From Tragulus kanchil (taxonomy: Eukaryota; Chordata; Mammalia; Artiodactyla; Tragulidae), in contig JAIOJX010000028.1 in NCBI GenBank assembly GCA_022376925.1, positions 71,699,001 to 71,763,000 on the forward strand: a DNA stretch of 64,000 nucleotides, written 5' to 3'. The notes under the pieces were generated by a model. It had not been told where the DNA came from. It searched no databases and was given only the letters and a program-made list of their open reading frames with translations. How positions within the stretch are numbered: position 1 is the stretch's first letter; each line of letters opens with the position of its first letter. This document shows positions 48,102 through 62,100 of the stretch, piece after piece. Both the position numbers and the translations under genes were made by a program.

Positions 48102-50355
48102 CCCAGCAGAAGGAATCTGTACTGATGCAACTTTGGTAGGTTAAAGTGAGCCCCAACGAATTAAGAGTTGGCAGCCTTGGGCTCTGCTGCAGTTCGTAGG
48201 GGCTGAAGGCAGCTGTGGGGTAGTAGGAACGCTCAACAGCCATCAGCTGGTGCTGCAATGACCTGGGCCTTATAGACATCCAGTCCACCCACAGCAGTCC
48301 TCTCCTCCAGGACTCCAAAGTTAGAGGGAGGATGACCCCAGGGTACCGTCCTTCCCCTCCCTCAAGTCAAAATGGCCTTGGACATTTCATCTCATTTATT
48401 TGTATAAAATCTTTAGCAAACAGGTATAAGATCATCGATTTTCTGATTTTTACACCCTCTAGGGGCAGCTTGGCTTTAAAACAAAGCACCTGGGGTCAAT
48501 GGGCCCCTGATGCTTGCTTTATTAGCCACCAAGGCATAAAAGGCTTAAAAAACAAAAAAGAATCTATGCTACTACTGCATTAGTGACGTAACTCAGACAA
48601 AGAAGGACAAATACTATATGGATTCACTTATATTGATGAATCTACAACAGTCATATCCATAGACACAGAGTGGAAAGGCAGTTGCCAGGTGCTAGGGGAT
48701 AGGAAACTGCCTTATTAATAAACAGTATTATTCAAAGGATGTAAAGTTGAAGTTATGCAAGATGAGTTAAGTCCTAGAGTTCTACTTACAGCATAGTGCT
48801 TATAGTTCACAATACTGTATTATATATTTAAAACTCTGCTAAGAGGGCAGATCCTAGGTCATAATTATAATAAACGAGTAAGAAGAAAGTTCTGAAAGTC
48901 ACTGATGGTTTTATGGCATAGATCGTGATGACAGTTTCATGGTGTGTATTTATCTTCAGCCTCATCAAGCTGCAGACATTAATTATTACAGCTTTTTGTA
49001 TGTATTAAAAAACACTAAGAAAATTCAAATGACTGTATTTACACATAATTCAAAGTAAATCTTAAAGACATTTTGGTTTCCAGATTTCTGTGACGTCTGT
49101 AATGACTACAGAGTATTTAATTCAGTATAGTTTGAATTATACTTGTTTTTGATCAATGTTTTTGCAAGAGGGTTCGCTGGGGAGTAGCATGTGTTAGTAA
49201 CACAGAAAATTAAAAAAGATCTAACTTTTGGGTTAAGGTTAAAGTGAAGCCCAGCAGAAGGAATCTGTACTGATGCAACTTTGGTAGGTTAAAGTGAGCC
49301 CCAACGAATTAAGAGTTGGCAGCCTTGGGCTCTGCTGCAGTTCGTAGGGGCTGAAGGCAGCTGTGGGGTAGTAGGAACGCTCAACAGCCATCAGCTGGTG
49401 CTGCAATGACCTGGGCCTTATAGACATCCAGTCCACCCACAGCAGTCCTCTCCTCCAGGACTCCAAAGTTAGAGGGAGGATGACCCCAGGGTACCGTCCT
49501 TCCCCTCCCTCAAGTCAAAATGGCCTTGGACATTTCATCTCATTTATTTGTATAAAATCTTTAGCAAACAGGTATAAGATCATCGATTTTCTGATTTTTA
49601 CACCCTCTAGGGGCAGCTTGGCTTTAAAACAAAGCACCTGGGGTCAATGGGCCCCTGATGCTTGCTTTATTAGCCACCAAGGCATAAAAGGCTTAAAAAA
49701 CAAAAAAGAATCTATGCTACTACTGCATTAGTGACGTAACTCAGACAAAGAAGGACAAATACTATATGGATTCACTTATATTGATGAATCTACAACAGTC
49801 ATATCCATAGACACAGAGTGGAAAGGCAGTTGCCAGGTGCTAGGGGATAGGAAACTGCCTTATTAATAAACAGTATTATTCAAAGGATGTAAAGTTGAAG
49901 TTATGCAAGATGAGTTAAGTCCTAGAGTTCTACTTACAGCATAGTGCTTATAGTTCACAATACTGTATTATATATTTAAAACTCTGCTAAGAGGGCAGAT
50001 CCTAGGTCATAATTATAATAAACGAGTAAGAAGAAAGTTCTGAAAGTCACTGATGGTTTTATGGCATAGATCGTGATGACAGTTTCATGGTGTGTATTTA
50101 TCTTCAGCCTCATCAAGCTGCAGACATTAATTATTACAGCTTTTTGTATGTATTAAAAAACACTAAGAAAATTCAAATGACTGTATTTACACATAATTCA
50201 AAGTAAATCTTAAAGACATTTTGGTTTCCAGATTTCTGTGACGTCTGTAATGACTACAGAGTATTTAATTCAGTATAGTTTGAATTATACTTGTTTTTGA
50301 TCAATGTTTTTGCAAGAGGGTTCGCTGGGGAGTAGCATGTGTTAGTAACACAGAG
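48102..50355. repeat. Tandem duplication M, period 1148 bp
   Basis: Copy 1 is 48102-49206 and copy 2 is 49250-50355. The longest filler of the set, 43 bp at 49207-49249, lies between them. I saw no substitutions between the copies. Lies just upstream of the CpG island; no gene is recognised inside. Confidence 0.95.
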
Positions 50356-51079
50356 TGTAGCAATATCAAAGGATATCTGGATTAGGGTAAATTACTCCAT
50401 ACGTAGGAAGCCAGTCCAACCAGAAACCAGGTGTTGACAGACCTAGACAGGCACCTACGGCGCCCTCCACTTCTGAGACTGGGCCACGAGGTAGCCTCGT
50501 CTTTTGCAGCCCTGGGAAACTGTTTTAGGAACAGTTCCTTAGCTGAAGGGCAACCCAGGGCACTCTGGTACCGTTGTTTCGTTCATGAACTTCTTTCCAA
50601 AGTCTGAAAACCGTTCCGTACACTGACTGGATGGTAGAAAACTAGATCAGTAATAGAAAGGAAAAAATTGAACGAAAAGACAATGGGCTGGCAGCCTGAG
50701 CTCTTAGGGGCAGAAGGCCAGGAGCCCGGCGTCGCGGGGTGGCGCGTCCCCTCAGGTCTGGAGCCCGCGCCGGCGGCCGGGACCCCGCGAGCCGCGGCAG
50801 ACGGCGGCGGCGGGGCCCGGGGCGGGGCCGCGGCCTCTGGCTCCTCCCGGGGGCGGGCAGACCGGGGCGGGGGGCGGAGCCGCCGCCGAGCACGAGAAGG
50901 AGCCGCGCGGGCCGCGCGTCGCGCCGGCGCTCCTACCGCCCGGGATGGAGTGAGCCGCGCCGGCCGCCGGCGCCGACTCGCTCCTGCCCTCGCCGGGTCC
51001 TGCGGCCCCACGCCGGGCTCTGGACACCTTTTCGCGCGCTCTCCACGGACGGCCGCGGACCGGCTACCGCGCCGGGGAG

Positions 51080-51229
51080 ATGTCCGGCGGCCGGAGGAGG
51101 GGCGGCGCCCCCTGGCACAGCTTTTCCCGGTTCTTCGCTCCCCGAAGCTCTTCCCCGGGGCGAGGCAGAGGAAGAGGAGGAGAGGCCGGGGACGAGTCAG
51201 CCGCCCGCGCCGGGCCGGGACGCTGCCAG
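51080..51229 (+). pseudogene. CRYBG3: Copy 1 of first coding exon, frame-shifted
   Basis: Starts with the same ATG and the same first 24 codons as copy 2 ([20 protein letters not shown], then PRSS), but one extra base near 51158 moves the rest into another frame, replacing the acidic stretch by an Arg/Gly-rich one. Same donor GCCAG|GTGGG at 51229. Either an assembly or sequencing error in a duplicated contig end, or a decayed real copy; I favour the first. Confidence 0.6.
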
Positions 51230-52051
51230 GTGGGAGCCGCGGGGGTCGTCGGGGGCCCCACGGGACGGGGACCCCTGGCCCCGGTGCCCGCAGCCGGCCA
51301 CTCTCGGCCAGGCTGCGCTCCCCACTTTCTGTTCTCCTTCCTCCATTGCTCAAGTTTCGTCCTCGCCCAGTTCCCGTGCCGCATCAGTTGGTCTGTTGAA
51401 TCCGGGTGAGGTCTGGGACGGCGGCCGGGCCAGCCTGCGGGGCGCTCTGCCTCCCCCCTCCCCTCCCCGGCCGGGATTCCGTTCCCGTCCCCCTCTCGCG
51501 TCTGCGCTCCAAGTTCTGCGGCAGAAGCGAGTCCCCGGCGTCCTGCCGGCGCTAATCGGAAACACTTGTGAGCCGAGCAGTCCTCCGGGGCCACGAGGTA
51601 GCCTCGTCTTTTGCAGCCCTGGGACACCGTTTTAGGAACAGTTCCTTAGCTGAAGGGCAACCCAGGGCACTCTGGTACCGTTGTTTCGTTCATGAACTTC
51701 TTTCCAAAGTCTGAAAACCGTTCCGTACACTGACTGGATGGTAGAAAACTAGATCAGTAATAGAAAGGAAAAAATTGAACGAAAAGACAATGGGCTGGCA
51801 GCCTGAGCTCTTAGGGGCAGAAGGCCAGGAGCCCGGCGTCGCGGGGTGGCGCGTCCCCTCAGGTCTGGAGCCCGCGCCGGCGGCCGGGACCCCGCGAGCC
51901 GCGGCAGACGGCGGCGGCGGGGCCCGGGGCGGGGCCGCGGCCTCTGGCTCCTCCCGGGGGCGGGCAGACCGGGGCGGGGGGCGGAGCCGCCGCCGAGCAC
52001 GAGAAGGAGCCGCGCGGGCCGCGCGTCGCGCCGGCGCTCCTACCGCCCGGG

Positions 52052-52060
52052 ATGGAGTGA
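52052..52060 (+). other. Minimal upstream ORF (Met-Glu-stop)
   Basis: ATGGAGTGA lies 127 bp before the main ATG in the inferred 5' UTR, in context cccggGATGG (purine at -3 and G at +4 favour recognition). Present in both duplicate copies. It is only in the transcript if transcription starts upstream of it, which the sequence does not prove. Confidence 0.45.
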
Positions 52061-53694
<1,634 letters not shown>

Positions 53695-54481
53695 GCAGTA
53701 TTAAAAAAAAATCCCAAGTAGACTCAGTAAAAGTTGGAAACTTGAGTCAGTGTTAGAAGGGAACAGACAGGCCAATTTCAGGTTCCTATCAGAATTGTCC
53801 TGAAAGCCTGCTGGCCTCCCTGCCCTATTCTGGCTGCTTGGCCACTTCTCAAATTTAATCTCTTTTCTCTCTGGCGCTAACCACTCTCGCAACTTGTCTC
53901 TTGTCTGCTCACCACTTCTCCATTCTCTTTATTTCCAGAGAAGTGCAAGCTGCTGCTTTTTAACAATGAGAATTTTAATTGCGCTTATATGAACTCTAAA
54001 TTTTTTTCCTTCATCTTTTTTAGAACTTGCCAGATGTTAAGGGGATAGCAGGATAATCCTCTGTGGGGGTGTTTTACCTTTTAAATGAGCTTAAATCTTT
54101 CTTTTCAAGGATATAAACAAACACAAAGCTTTTATTGAAAGTTTAATGAAACAAATGGAAACGCTTAGTAGTACCCAGTGTCCCAGTAACACAACACCCT
54201 GGTGTTAACAAGATTGGAAACAGAATTGCGATTTGTCACTGTGATCTTATTTCAAAATGAAAGAGTATTTTAGCTGTTTATTTTAAGAGGCAGTAAAAAC
54301 TTTTGGTTTTGGTGAGAACCTGGTTTACCTTTTGTCCTGGGGATTTTACATGCAGGGGAGTCTGTTCAGACAAGGGACGGGGCGTGGTAGGAATGTAAAG
54401 ATGACCAAGAAAAGGGCCCTTTCAAGGAACTGGGAGGCGCTGAGGAGACCACTTGAAGACAGTCACCCTATGGTGTATCTT

Positions 54482-54593
54482 GTTATTTAGTTACCAAGTC
54501 TTCCCCAACCTCTTGTGACTCCATGAAGTGTACAGGCCCCTCCCTCTGTCTGTGGGATTTCATAGGCAAGAATACTGGAGTGGGTTGGCATGG
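54482..54593 (-). mobile_element. BovA-type SINE fragment, copy 1
   Basis: 'cctcttgtgactccatgaag' and 'gcaagaatactggagtgggt' are BovA body in reverse. It sits inside a MIR. Copy 2 is at 55595-55706. Confidence 0.75.
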
Positions 54594-54780
54594 TGTGCCT
54601 GGCACATTACAATTAAGAGTACTTTTAAATGTTACACCTGAGGTTGGTCAGACCTGTACAATCAGTAGTCTAATTTTACCATAAAACAGGTAAAGAAACT
54701 TGCCCAAAGTCATATAGCTGCTTTTTCAGTTAATGAACAAGTTTTAAATCTTGTGTAGTGTCTGCAACTCTGAGGCCCCT
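54594..54780 (-). mobile_element. MIR SINE, copy 1
   Basis: 'accataaaacaggtaaagaa' and 'cttgcccaaagtcatatagc' are the reverse MIR core. Copy 2 is at about 55707-55893. Confidence 0.7.
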
Positions 54781-55910
54781 TAACATAAAGGATTGATGCT
54801 GGTTGTCATGTAAGGAAAAGGCAGTATTAAAATCCCAAGTAGCCAAATTGGAAACTTGAGTCAGTGTTAGAAGGGAACAGACAGGCCAATTTCAGGTTCC
54901 TATCAGAATTGTCCTGAAAGCCTGCTGGCCTCCCTGCCCTATTCTGGCTGCTTGGCCACTTCTCAAATTTAATCTCTTTTCTCTCTGGCGCTAACCACTC
55001 TCGCAACTTGTCTCTTGTCTGCTCACCACTTCTCCATTCTCTTTATTTCCAGAGAAGTGCAAGCTGCTGCTTTTTAACAATGAGAATTTTAATTGCGCTT
55101 ATATGAACTCTAAATTTTTTTCCTTCATCTTTTTTAGAACTTGCCAGATGTTAAGGGGATAGCAGGATAATCCTCTGTGGGGGTGTTTTACCTTTTAAAT
55201 GAGCTTAAATCTTTCTTTTCAAGGATATAAACAAACACAAAGCTTTTATTGAAAGTTTAATGAAACAAATGGAAACGCTTAGTAGTACCCAGTGTCCCAG
55301 TAACACAACACCCTGGTGTTAACAAGATTGGAAACAGAATTGCGATTTGTCACTGTGATCTTATTTCAAAATGAAAGAGTATTTTAGCTGTTTCTTTTAA
55401 GAGGCAGTAAAAACTTTTGGTTTTGGTGAGAACCTGGTTTACCTTTTGTCCTGGGGATTTTACATGCAGGGGAGTCTGTTCAGACAAGGGACGGGGCGTG
55501 GTAGGAATGTAAAGATGACCAAGAAAAGGGCCCTTTCAAGGAACTGGGAGGCGCTGAGGAGACCACTTGAAGACAGTCACCCTATGGTGTATCTTGTTAT
55601 TTAGTTACCAAGTCTTCCCCAACCTCTTGTGACTCCATGAAGTGTACAGGCCCCTCCCTCTGTCTGTGGGATTTCATAGGCAAGAATACTGGAGTGGGTT
55701 GGCATGGTGTGCCTGGCACATTACAATTAAGAGTACTTTTAAATGTTACACCTGAGGTTGGTCAGACCTGTACAATCAGTAGTCTAATTTTACCATAAAA
55801 CAGGTAAAGAAACTTGCCCAAAGTCATATAGCTGCTTTTTCAGTTAATGAACAAGTTTTAAATCTTGTGTAGTGTCTGCAACTCTGAGGCCCCTTAACAT
55901 AAAGGATTGA

Positions 55911-56886
55911 TGTCTGCATTCTGACTTTTTTTTTTTCCCTTGGACTGACTTTTTATATACACAAACTGACATGCATTCTCTCAAACTTGAGTTGTACAGT
56001 CTCCTTTTCGGCACTCTCTGTGTGGACTTACATGAGTTTTGTGATGTAACTTGTGCAGGTACAAATACAAATGGGACATAAATTCCTTAAGAGGAGAATT
56101 TCTTAACACTTTCTTAAAAACAAAATTAAAAATTAAGTGCAAACATAATCACAAGACCAATAAAAGTAAAATTTATAGCATTATCCTAGCAGCTGTTTTC
56201 TGGCTACTTATGAAATGTGTATAGTGCCAGCTAGGACAGACACAAGGTTTTTGAGGAATTGCCATGACTGTATCACCATGTACCATTTTATTCGGGTTCA
56301 ATCACTGTGTGCCACGATTCAAGTTTCCCACTGTTTCCCCATTTGAACCATAGGAAAACTTTCACTTTTTACCGTGTGCTGTAAGATATCTGGGCATCAT
56401 TTGCTGTGAACACCTCATTTATATACTGTGTCTGCTGCTGCTCTCATGGACCCCCAGCAGTTAAAGATGGTCTGTTTGTATCAACACCACTGTGTATGCA
56501 AATGCAGGTGTTGGCAATTGAATTATTTGTTAGCACTTAAATCTCTGGTGGTTGACCTAGATCCAGAACGTACTTATATCAGTTTGTTTCAAAGTATATA
56601 GAAATGAAGACTGCAGTGGAATTCAGTTCCTGGCTGTCACGTTTAGCCTGGATTACCAGCATGCAGTGAATGGGCTCAGTAGAACTGATAGAGTCTGGAG
56701 AGCTTCCTGGTGGAGCTGGTTTGATCTAGGCCTTCAAAGACCTGGTGGTGTTCTCCACAGGTAGAGAGCTTGGTCAGGAAGATAGAGAGAAATAGGGGAC
56801 GGGTCTTCTGGGCGCAAAGCCTTCTGAGGTTATGATCTCTTGAGGGGCTGAGTGAAAGAGGCATCGAGAAAGTTTCGATTAGCACT
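55911..56886. other. Inferred CRYBG3 intron, nothing recognised
   Basis: No exon or clear repeat; unique intronic-type sequence. Confidence 0.45.
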
Positions 56887-59087
56887 GAACCATAAAGAGT
56901 GTTTGGTTCTCAATTTAAAGTTTAGAAAATTTTTATGAAGCCCAGGTAAACAGATATTGCTCAACTGTGAAATTCAGGGGATACTTGCCTTTGCGTTTTC
57001 CTTGCTTTGAGAAAATGATCGCTCAATTTTGTTTCTCAGCTGTATTTCCCATGATGGTGAGGGGGAAACACCATTTGTCAAGAGCCAACTGAGCACTTCC
57101 TCGGGGCTGGGTACTTTTACTTGCATCATCTCATATAAATGTCACCCTCAGCCTGGAAGGTTGGTGTGCTGACGGTTGAGGAAACTGAGGGTGAGAGAGT
57201 TCTTGGAGGTGGCATCTTGTCCAGAGCAGTTCTTGGCTGAACTGGACTCTCCTGTCCTTGGCGGGACACTTGGCATTAGTGGTCCCGCCCACTAATTGCC
57301 AGTAGCATCCTCCAGTCATTGAGAGAACCCCAAACACCTCCCCCAGGTGGGTCGTAAGGAGAGCACTCCTGGTGGAGAATGATTTATCCCCATCAGGACA
57401 GGAGTTAGTTTCAGCTGTGAGATTTGAAGTTGGGTCGCTCTGACTCAGAAACTCTGATGCTTTTTGCAAACCCTCCTGCCTGCCACCCTTCTGAGCTTTG
57501 CTCCTTCAACATATGCCTGAACATGTAGTTCAGTTGGTCCTTTCCTTCCTTTGTTCCAGAATGGGTAACAGCGTGGCCCGTGTCCCATGCACTCTTTCTG
57601 GCTCTCCCTTTGAGTGTCCCCATACAGTGCCATTGATAGAAGGTAAGGCAGGATCACTAGACCCAAGGCAGGGCTGTGTCTCATTTATCTTGGTGTCCTC
57701 TCAGGTGAGGGAGTGGCTCTCTGTTGATAGAGCATTAAAGTGCTTATTAGTGTCTTTCCACTAGGGCTAGTATGCTCCGACCCTTCAACCGGGTGTTTTG
57801 ATGACACGGGAGGGAAGAAACGTAAAGGTATCTTAAGTGTTTGGCTCTTGATTTAAAGTTCAGAGAATATTGACTTGTCACTCTGGCTAAATATGATTGA
57901 CAGGGCGTGGAGCCACAGGATACTGATATGCTCTAGTACAGGAGATGGTGTCGTCAAATGTTAGTAGTGCCCTGGTACCAAATGCACTTGAACCATAAAG
58001 AGTGTTTGGTTCTCAATTTAAAGTTTAGAAAATTTTTATGAAGCCCAGGTAAACAGATATTGCTCAACTGTGAAATTCAGGGGATACTTGCCTTTGCGTT
58101 TTCCTTGCTTTGAGAAAATGATCGCTCAATTTTGTTTCTCAGCTGTATTTCCCATGATGGTGAGGGGGAAACACCATTTGTCAAGAGCCAACTGAGCACT
58201 TCCTCGGGGCTGGGTACTTTTACTTGCATCATCTCATATAAATGTCACCCTCAGCCTGGAAGGTTGGTGTGCTGACGGTTGAGGAAACTGAGGGTGAGAG
58301 AGTTCTTGGAGGTGGCATCTTGTCCAGAGCAGTTCTTGGCTGAACTGGACTCTCCTGTCCTTGGCGGGACACTTGGCATTAGTGGTCCCGCCCACTAATT
58401 GCCAGTAGCATCCTCCAGTCATTGAGAGAACCCCAAACACCTCCCCCAGGTGGGTCGTAAGGAGAGCACTCCTGGTGGAGAATGATTTATCCCCATCAGG
58501 ACAGGAGTTAGTTTCAGCTGTGAGATTTGAAGTTGGGTCGCTCTGACTCAGAAACTCTGATGCTTTTTGCAAACCCTCCTGCCTGCCACCCTTCTGAGCT
58601 TTGCTCCTTCAACATATGCCTGAACATGTAGTTCAGTTGGTCCTTTCCTTCCTTTGTTCCAGAATGGGTAACAGCGTGGCCCGTGTCCCATGCACTCTTT
58701 CTGGCTCTCCCTTTGAGTGTCCCCATACAGTGCCATTGATAGAAGGTAAGGCAGGATCACTAGACCCAAGGCAGGGCTGTGTCTCATTTATCTTGGTGTC
58801 CTCTCAGGTGAGGGAGTGGCTCTCTGTTGATAGAGCATTAAAGTGCTTATTAGTGTCTTTCCACTAGGGCTAGTATGCTCCGACCCTTCAACCGGGTGTT
58901 TTGAAGACACGCGGGAGGGAAGAAACGTAAAGGTATCTTAAGTGTTTGGCTCTTGATTTAAAGTTCAGAGAATATTGACTTGTCACTCTGGCTAAATATG
59001 ATTGACAGGGGCGTGGAGCCACAGGATACTGATATGCTCTAGTACAGGAGATGGTGTCGTCAAATGTTAGTAGTGCCCCTGGTACCA
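56887..59087. repeat. Tandem duplication P, period 1103 bp
   Basis: Copy 1 is 56887-57980 and copy 2 is 57990-59087, with a 9-bp filler. Differences are small: 'gatgacacgggag' against 'gaagacacgcggg' (57800 against 58903) and extra C or G in short runs near the right edge. Confidence 0.95.
57085..57240 (-). mobile_element. MIR SINE, copy 1
   Basis: 'gagcacttcctcggggctgg', 'cgtttgaggaaactgagg'-like core at 57172 and 'gagagagttcttgg' fit a reverse MIR. Copy 2 is at 58188-58343. Confidence 0.6.
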
Positions 59088-59963
59088 GAATGAGCACTAC
59101 TGCCCCTGAGTTCCTGACAGAACTGATGCTGACGGCAGCATCAGTTACATAAGGAAAAGGAGTTTTGTGCTCTGAATGTTCAACGTGATTGCATTTTCAT
59201 TGATTGGAAAGCATTGTAATCCGTAACTAGTTTAGTGGACCAAGAGATACCTATGTGGTGTTGAAGGATCATGTCTGTAGGTCATGCCTGCAGCAATAAA
59301 GATGACTAGAAAATTCCAGAAGCTGTGCATTATTTTGTGCAAATCGTGAGCTGCCAGGTTAATGGAAAACACAGAACCTACTTTTGGCAGTGGAGTAGAA
59401 ATATAGGCTGTTTTAGGGTGTTGAGACCATACTTTTTTTTTTCAAGTGAGATTGTCTTTTGGATTTAACAGTGTGTCTGCCAGATGTCTAACTCAAGGAT
59501 TCTGTTTCTTGCCGAGAACATTCCTTGAAAACGAACTCAAATTTTACACAATCAATGTTGAGTTGTAAGTTTATCTCAAATTGACCTGCAATAAATTTAG
59601 TCAGAACTTCTAACTTTATTGAAGCAAACATTTTGTTCTTTTTTCATCTCAGTGGAGAGTATTAAAAAGGGTAGTAATGAATTTTATAAAGTAAGAGGAA
59701 AATAATTTTCCCTCAAAATATTTCCTTACTGGAATTCTGATGGAGTACACTGGTGTTCAGATATATAACAGAAAGGCCCGTACACCTATGATAGCAAGAA
59801 GACAAGACGATGTAAATTCAAACAGGCTATCTACTGAAAAGACAAGATCAGCATAGAATAAAAGCTCAAGAAGCCACAGTTATGTTGATTCGGTTCGTTT
59901 CAGAAATTTTCTGTCTGTTGGGTATGTAGCTAAGGAGTGGAATACAAAGATGAGTGAAAGGGC
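59088..59963. other. Inferred CRYBG3 intron, nothing recognised
   Basis: No exon or repeat recognised. Confidence 0.45.
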
Positions 59964-60165
59964 AAAAGTGTTAGTCGCTCAGTAGTGTCTGACTCCTGTG
60001 ACCCCATGAACTGTAGCCCGCCAGGCTTCTCTGTCTGTGGAATTCTCCAGGCAAGAACACTGGAGTGGGTTACCATTTCCTTCTACACGTTCTGACCCAG
60101 GATTCGAACCTGAGTCTTCTGCATTGCAGACAGATCCTTACCATCTGAACCACAAGGGACTGCCC
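59964..60165 (-). mobile_element. Bov-tA SINE
   Basis: 'gtgttagtcgctcagtagtg', 'gtagcccgccaggcttctct', 'gacccaggattcgaacctga', ending 'ccacaagggactgccc' at the tRNA-like head; nearly full length in reverse. Confidence 0.92.
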
Positions 60166-60779
60166 TCAAATAGTTCTTAAGTTAATGGAGGAGATAAATG
60201 TGCACACCTCTGTTTTCCAGATGAACTCATTATAAGCCAAACGTGCATTTGGTGTATGTGACTTGTGTGGTTCAGAACACACTTAATGTTTCATGTGTAT
60301 GAGGGCTTTGACTGGGCTCTCGAAGTGTCTTCTCACGTTCTTCTCCCTGAGTGTGGGTTGATGAGCATCTTTGGCCGAGGCACGCTAGTGGCACAGCTGT
60401 ACCAGCAGGGCGAGCAGAAGTGCTTGCCCTCTGCACCCGCCCCTCAGTCCTCCTCGACTCAGCAAGTCTTTAGTGGAAGCCTCCAAGCACATTCTTGCAA
60501 AAATCAGCATTCCAAGTGAGTGGACATCCTTATACAGAATGGCTGGATGTTGACAGAGAAACAAGTTGAAGTTTTGCAACTAGAAATAACTCATTGTTTG
60601 TTTGGCAGTGGTGAAGGCCAAGTACTGGTACAGCTCCAGCAGGATTATCCCTCAGTGTTTAGCCCCTGAGGGTTATTTAACTGGAAATATCCCAGAGCAG
60701 CGAAACAACTGAAGTTTGCTTAGCCAAGTGTTTCTTTGTGCTCACAGATTAGTGATGACAAAACTAAACCACCCTTACT

Positions 60780-60965
60780 TGAGGCCCTAGCAAGGTCCAA
60801 GCCCTGTGCTTGGAGCTTTCAACAAACACAGCCACTTGCTCCTCAGAGCAACCTTACCATCGGGAGGAGCCTTGCCTCCATTTTACAGACGTATAATTTA
60901 AGGCTTGAAGAGGTCCAGTAGCTAATCAAGGTCTCACAGATCTTGTAGGAGAGTGAGGAGTCATC
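60780..60965 (-). mobile_element. MIR SINE
   Basis: 'cagagcaaccttaccatcgg', 'ctccattttacagacgtata' and 'gctaatcaaggtctcacaga' form a reverse MIR. Confidence 0.7.
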
Positions 60966-61605
60966 CTCTTTTCTGAATTCAACGCCTACAACGTGTGTGC
61001 CTTCTCTGCTCAACTTGGAAAGACCCAAAGAGAAGGCAGGCCTTAGAAAATGGTCTTGACGGGAAATAAGACGGTAGTCTGCAGCTGGATGTCTGCCTGT
61101 ATGGCCTGGGTCAGTGCTCAGTACCGTAAAGAATTTATACACCTGGTAATTGAGAAAGGAAATTATATGGTTTATAAATTTATATCTAAACATATAAAAG
61201 GGATCAATCTTCTAGAAAGATACAAATTAAGACTATGACAGGAGCAAGATACCATATTCCACCTGTCTGATAATCTACACTTGACTTCAGTGTGGGGAAA
61301 CAGGAGCTCTTGTGCACTACCAGCTAGAGTGTGAATTGAGACGCCATATTGGAGGGAAGTTAGGCAGGCTCTATCAACAGCATATATTTACACAGTCTGA
61401 TTTAATGGTTCCCTTCTAGAAATTCCATTGGTTGTATGCAGCTTGCAAAACAGGCCGAAAGTTACCTCTATACGTCTAGTCACTGTAGTGTTTTAATTAG
61501 CAAGAGATGAAGACTAAGTGGAGTCTTGTCAATAATGGACTGATTGGTAAATCACAGTGTAATCATGTAGTGAAGTATTTCATGGCTGTCAAAAAGAATT
61601 ATAAG

Positions 61606-61761
61606 GGGCTTCCCTTTTGGCTCAGTGGATAAGAACCCGTCTGCCAATGCAGGAGACACAGGTTCGATCCCTGACCGCAGAAGATCCCACATACCACAGA
61701 GCAGCTGAACCCACACATCAACAAAGACCCAGCACAGCCAAAAATAAATTTAAAGAAAAAA
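61606..61761 (+). mobile_element. CHR-type SINE, short, copy 1
   Basis: Head gggcttcccttttggctcag, B box GGTTCGATCCC, end 'agcacagccaaaaataaatt'. Flanked by a perfect 15-bp target-site duplication AAAAAGAATTATAAG (61591-61605 and 61762-61776). Copy 2 is at 62719-62874. Confidence 0.92.
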
Positions 61762-61850
61762 AAAAAGAATTATAAGCTTTTTTGTGTATTGATAAGAAAA
61801 TCTCTTTAAAAAATTAGAACAATTTTAAAAAGCAAGATACAGGGCTTCCC

Positions 61851-62100
61851 TGGTAGTCCAGTGGGTAAAGAGTCCACCTTGCAGTGCAAGGGGCACTGTT
61901 TCGATCCCTGGCCCAGGAAGATCCCACGTGCTGAGGAGCGTGGCCAGTGTGTCCAGTTGTGAGCCAGCGCTCTGGAGTGCATGTGCCCAGAGTCAGTGCT
62001 GTAAAACGAGAGAGGTCTGTGATGGGAGGCCCACACATGCCAAAGAATAAAAAGACGGATGAAAAATAAACGATGACTTAGAGGCAAAAAAACAACAAAA
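61851..62100 (+). mobile_element. CHR-like SINE (unfamiliar body), copy 1
   Basis: Head gggcttccctggtagtccag, B-box region GTTTCGATCCC, body 'gccagcgctctggagtgcat', 'gatgggaggcccacacatgc', 'caaagaataaaaagacggat'. Approximate target duplication: 'ttaaaaagcaagatac' before and 'ttaaaaggcaaggtac' after. Copy 2 is at 62964-63213. Confidence 0.88.

Larger units (their letters stand above)
53695..55910. repeat. Tandem duplication O, period about 1126 bp falling to 1113
   Basis: Copy 1 is 53695-54798 and copy 2 is 54821-55910, with a 22-bp filler at 54799-54820. Copy 2 lacks several A of an A run and a few bases after 'cccaagtag' (54839), so the offset drops. Contains a BovA fragment and a MIR. Confidence 0.95.

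Noticed and set aside
48585..48600. CRE-like motif 'agtgacgtaactc' (also near 49729)
   Set aside because: A single short motif, about 2-3.6 kb from the CpG island and inside a duplicated unit; chance occurrence cannot be excluded.
57498..58867. Open frames of 70-112 codons on both strands, repeated in tandem
   Set aside because: Their repetition merely reflects duplication P. They overlap MIR and unique intron sequence, and no splice sites or recognisable protein features support them.
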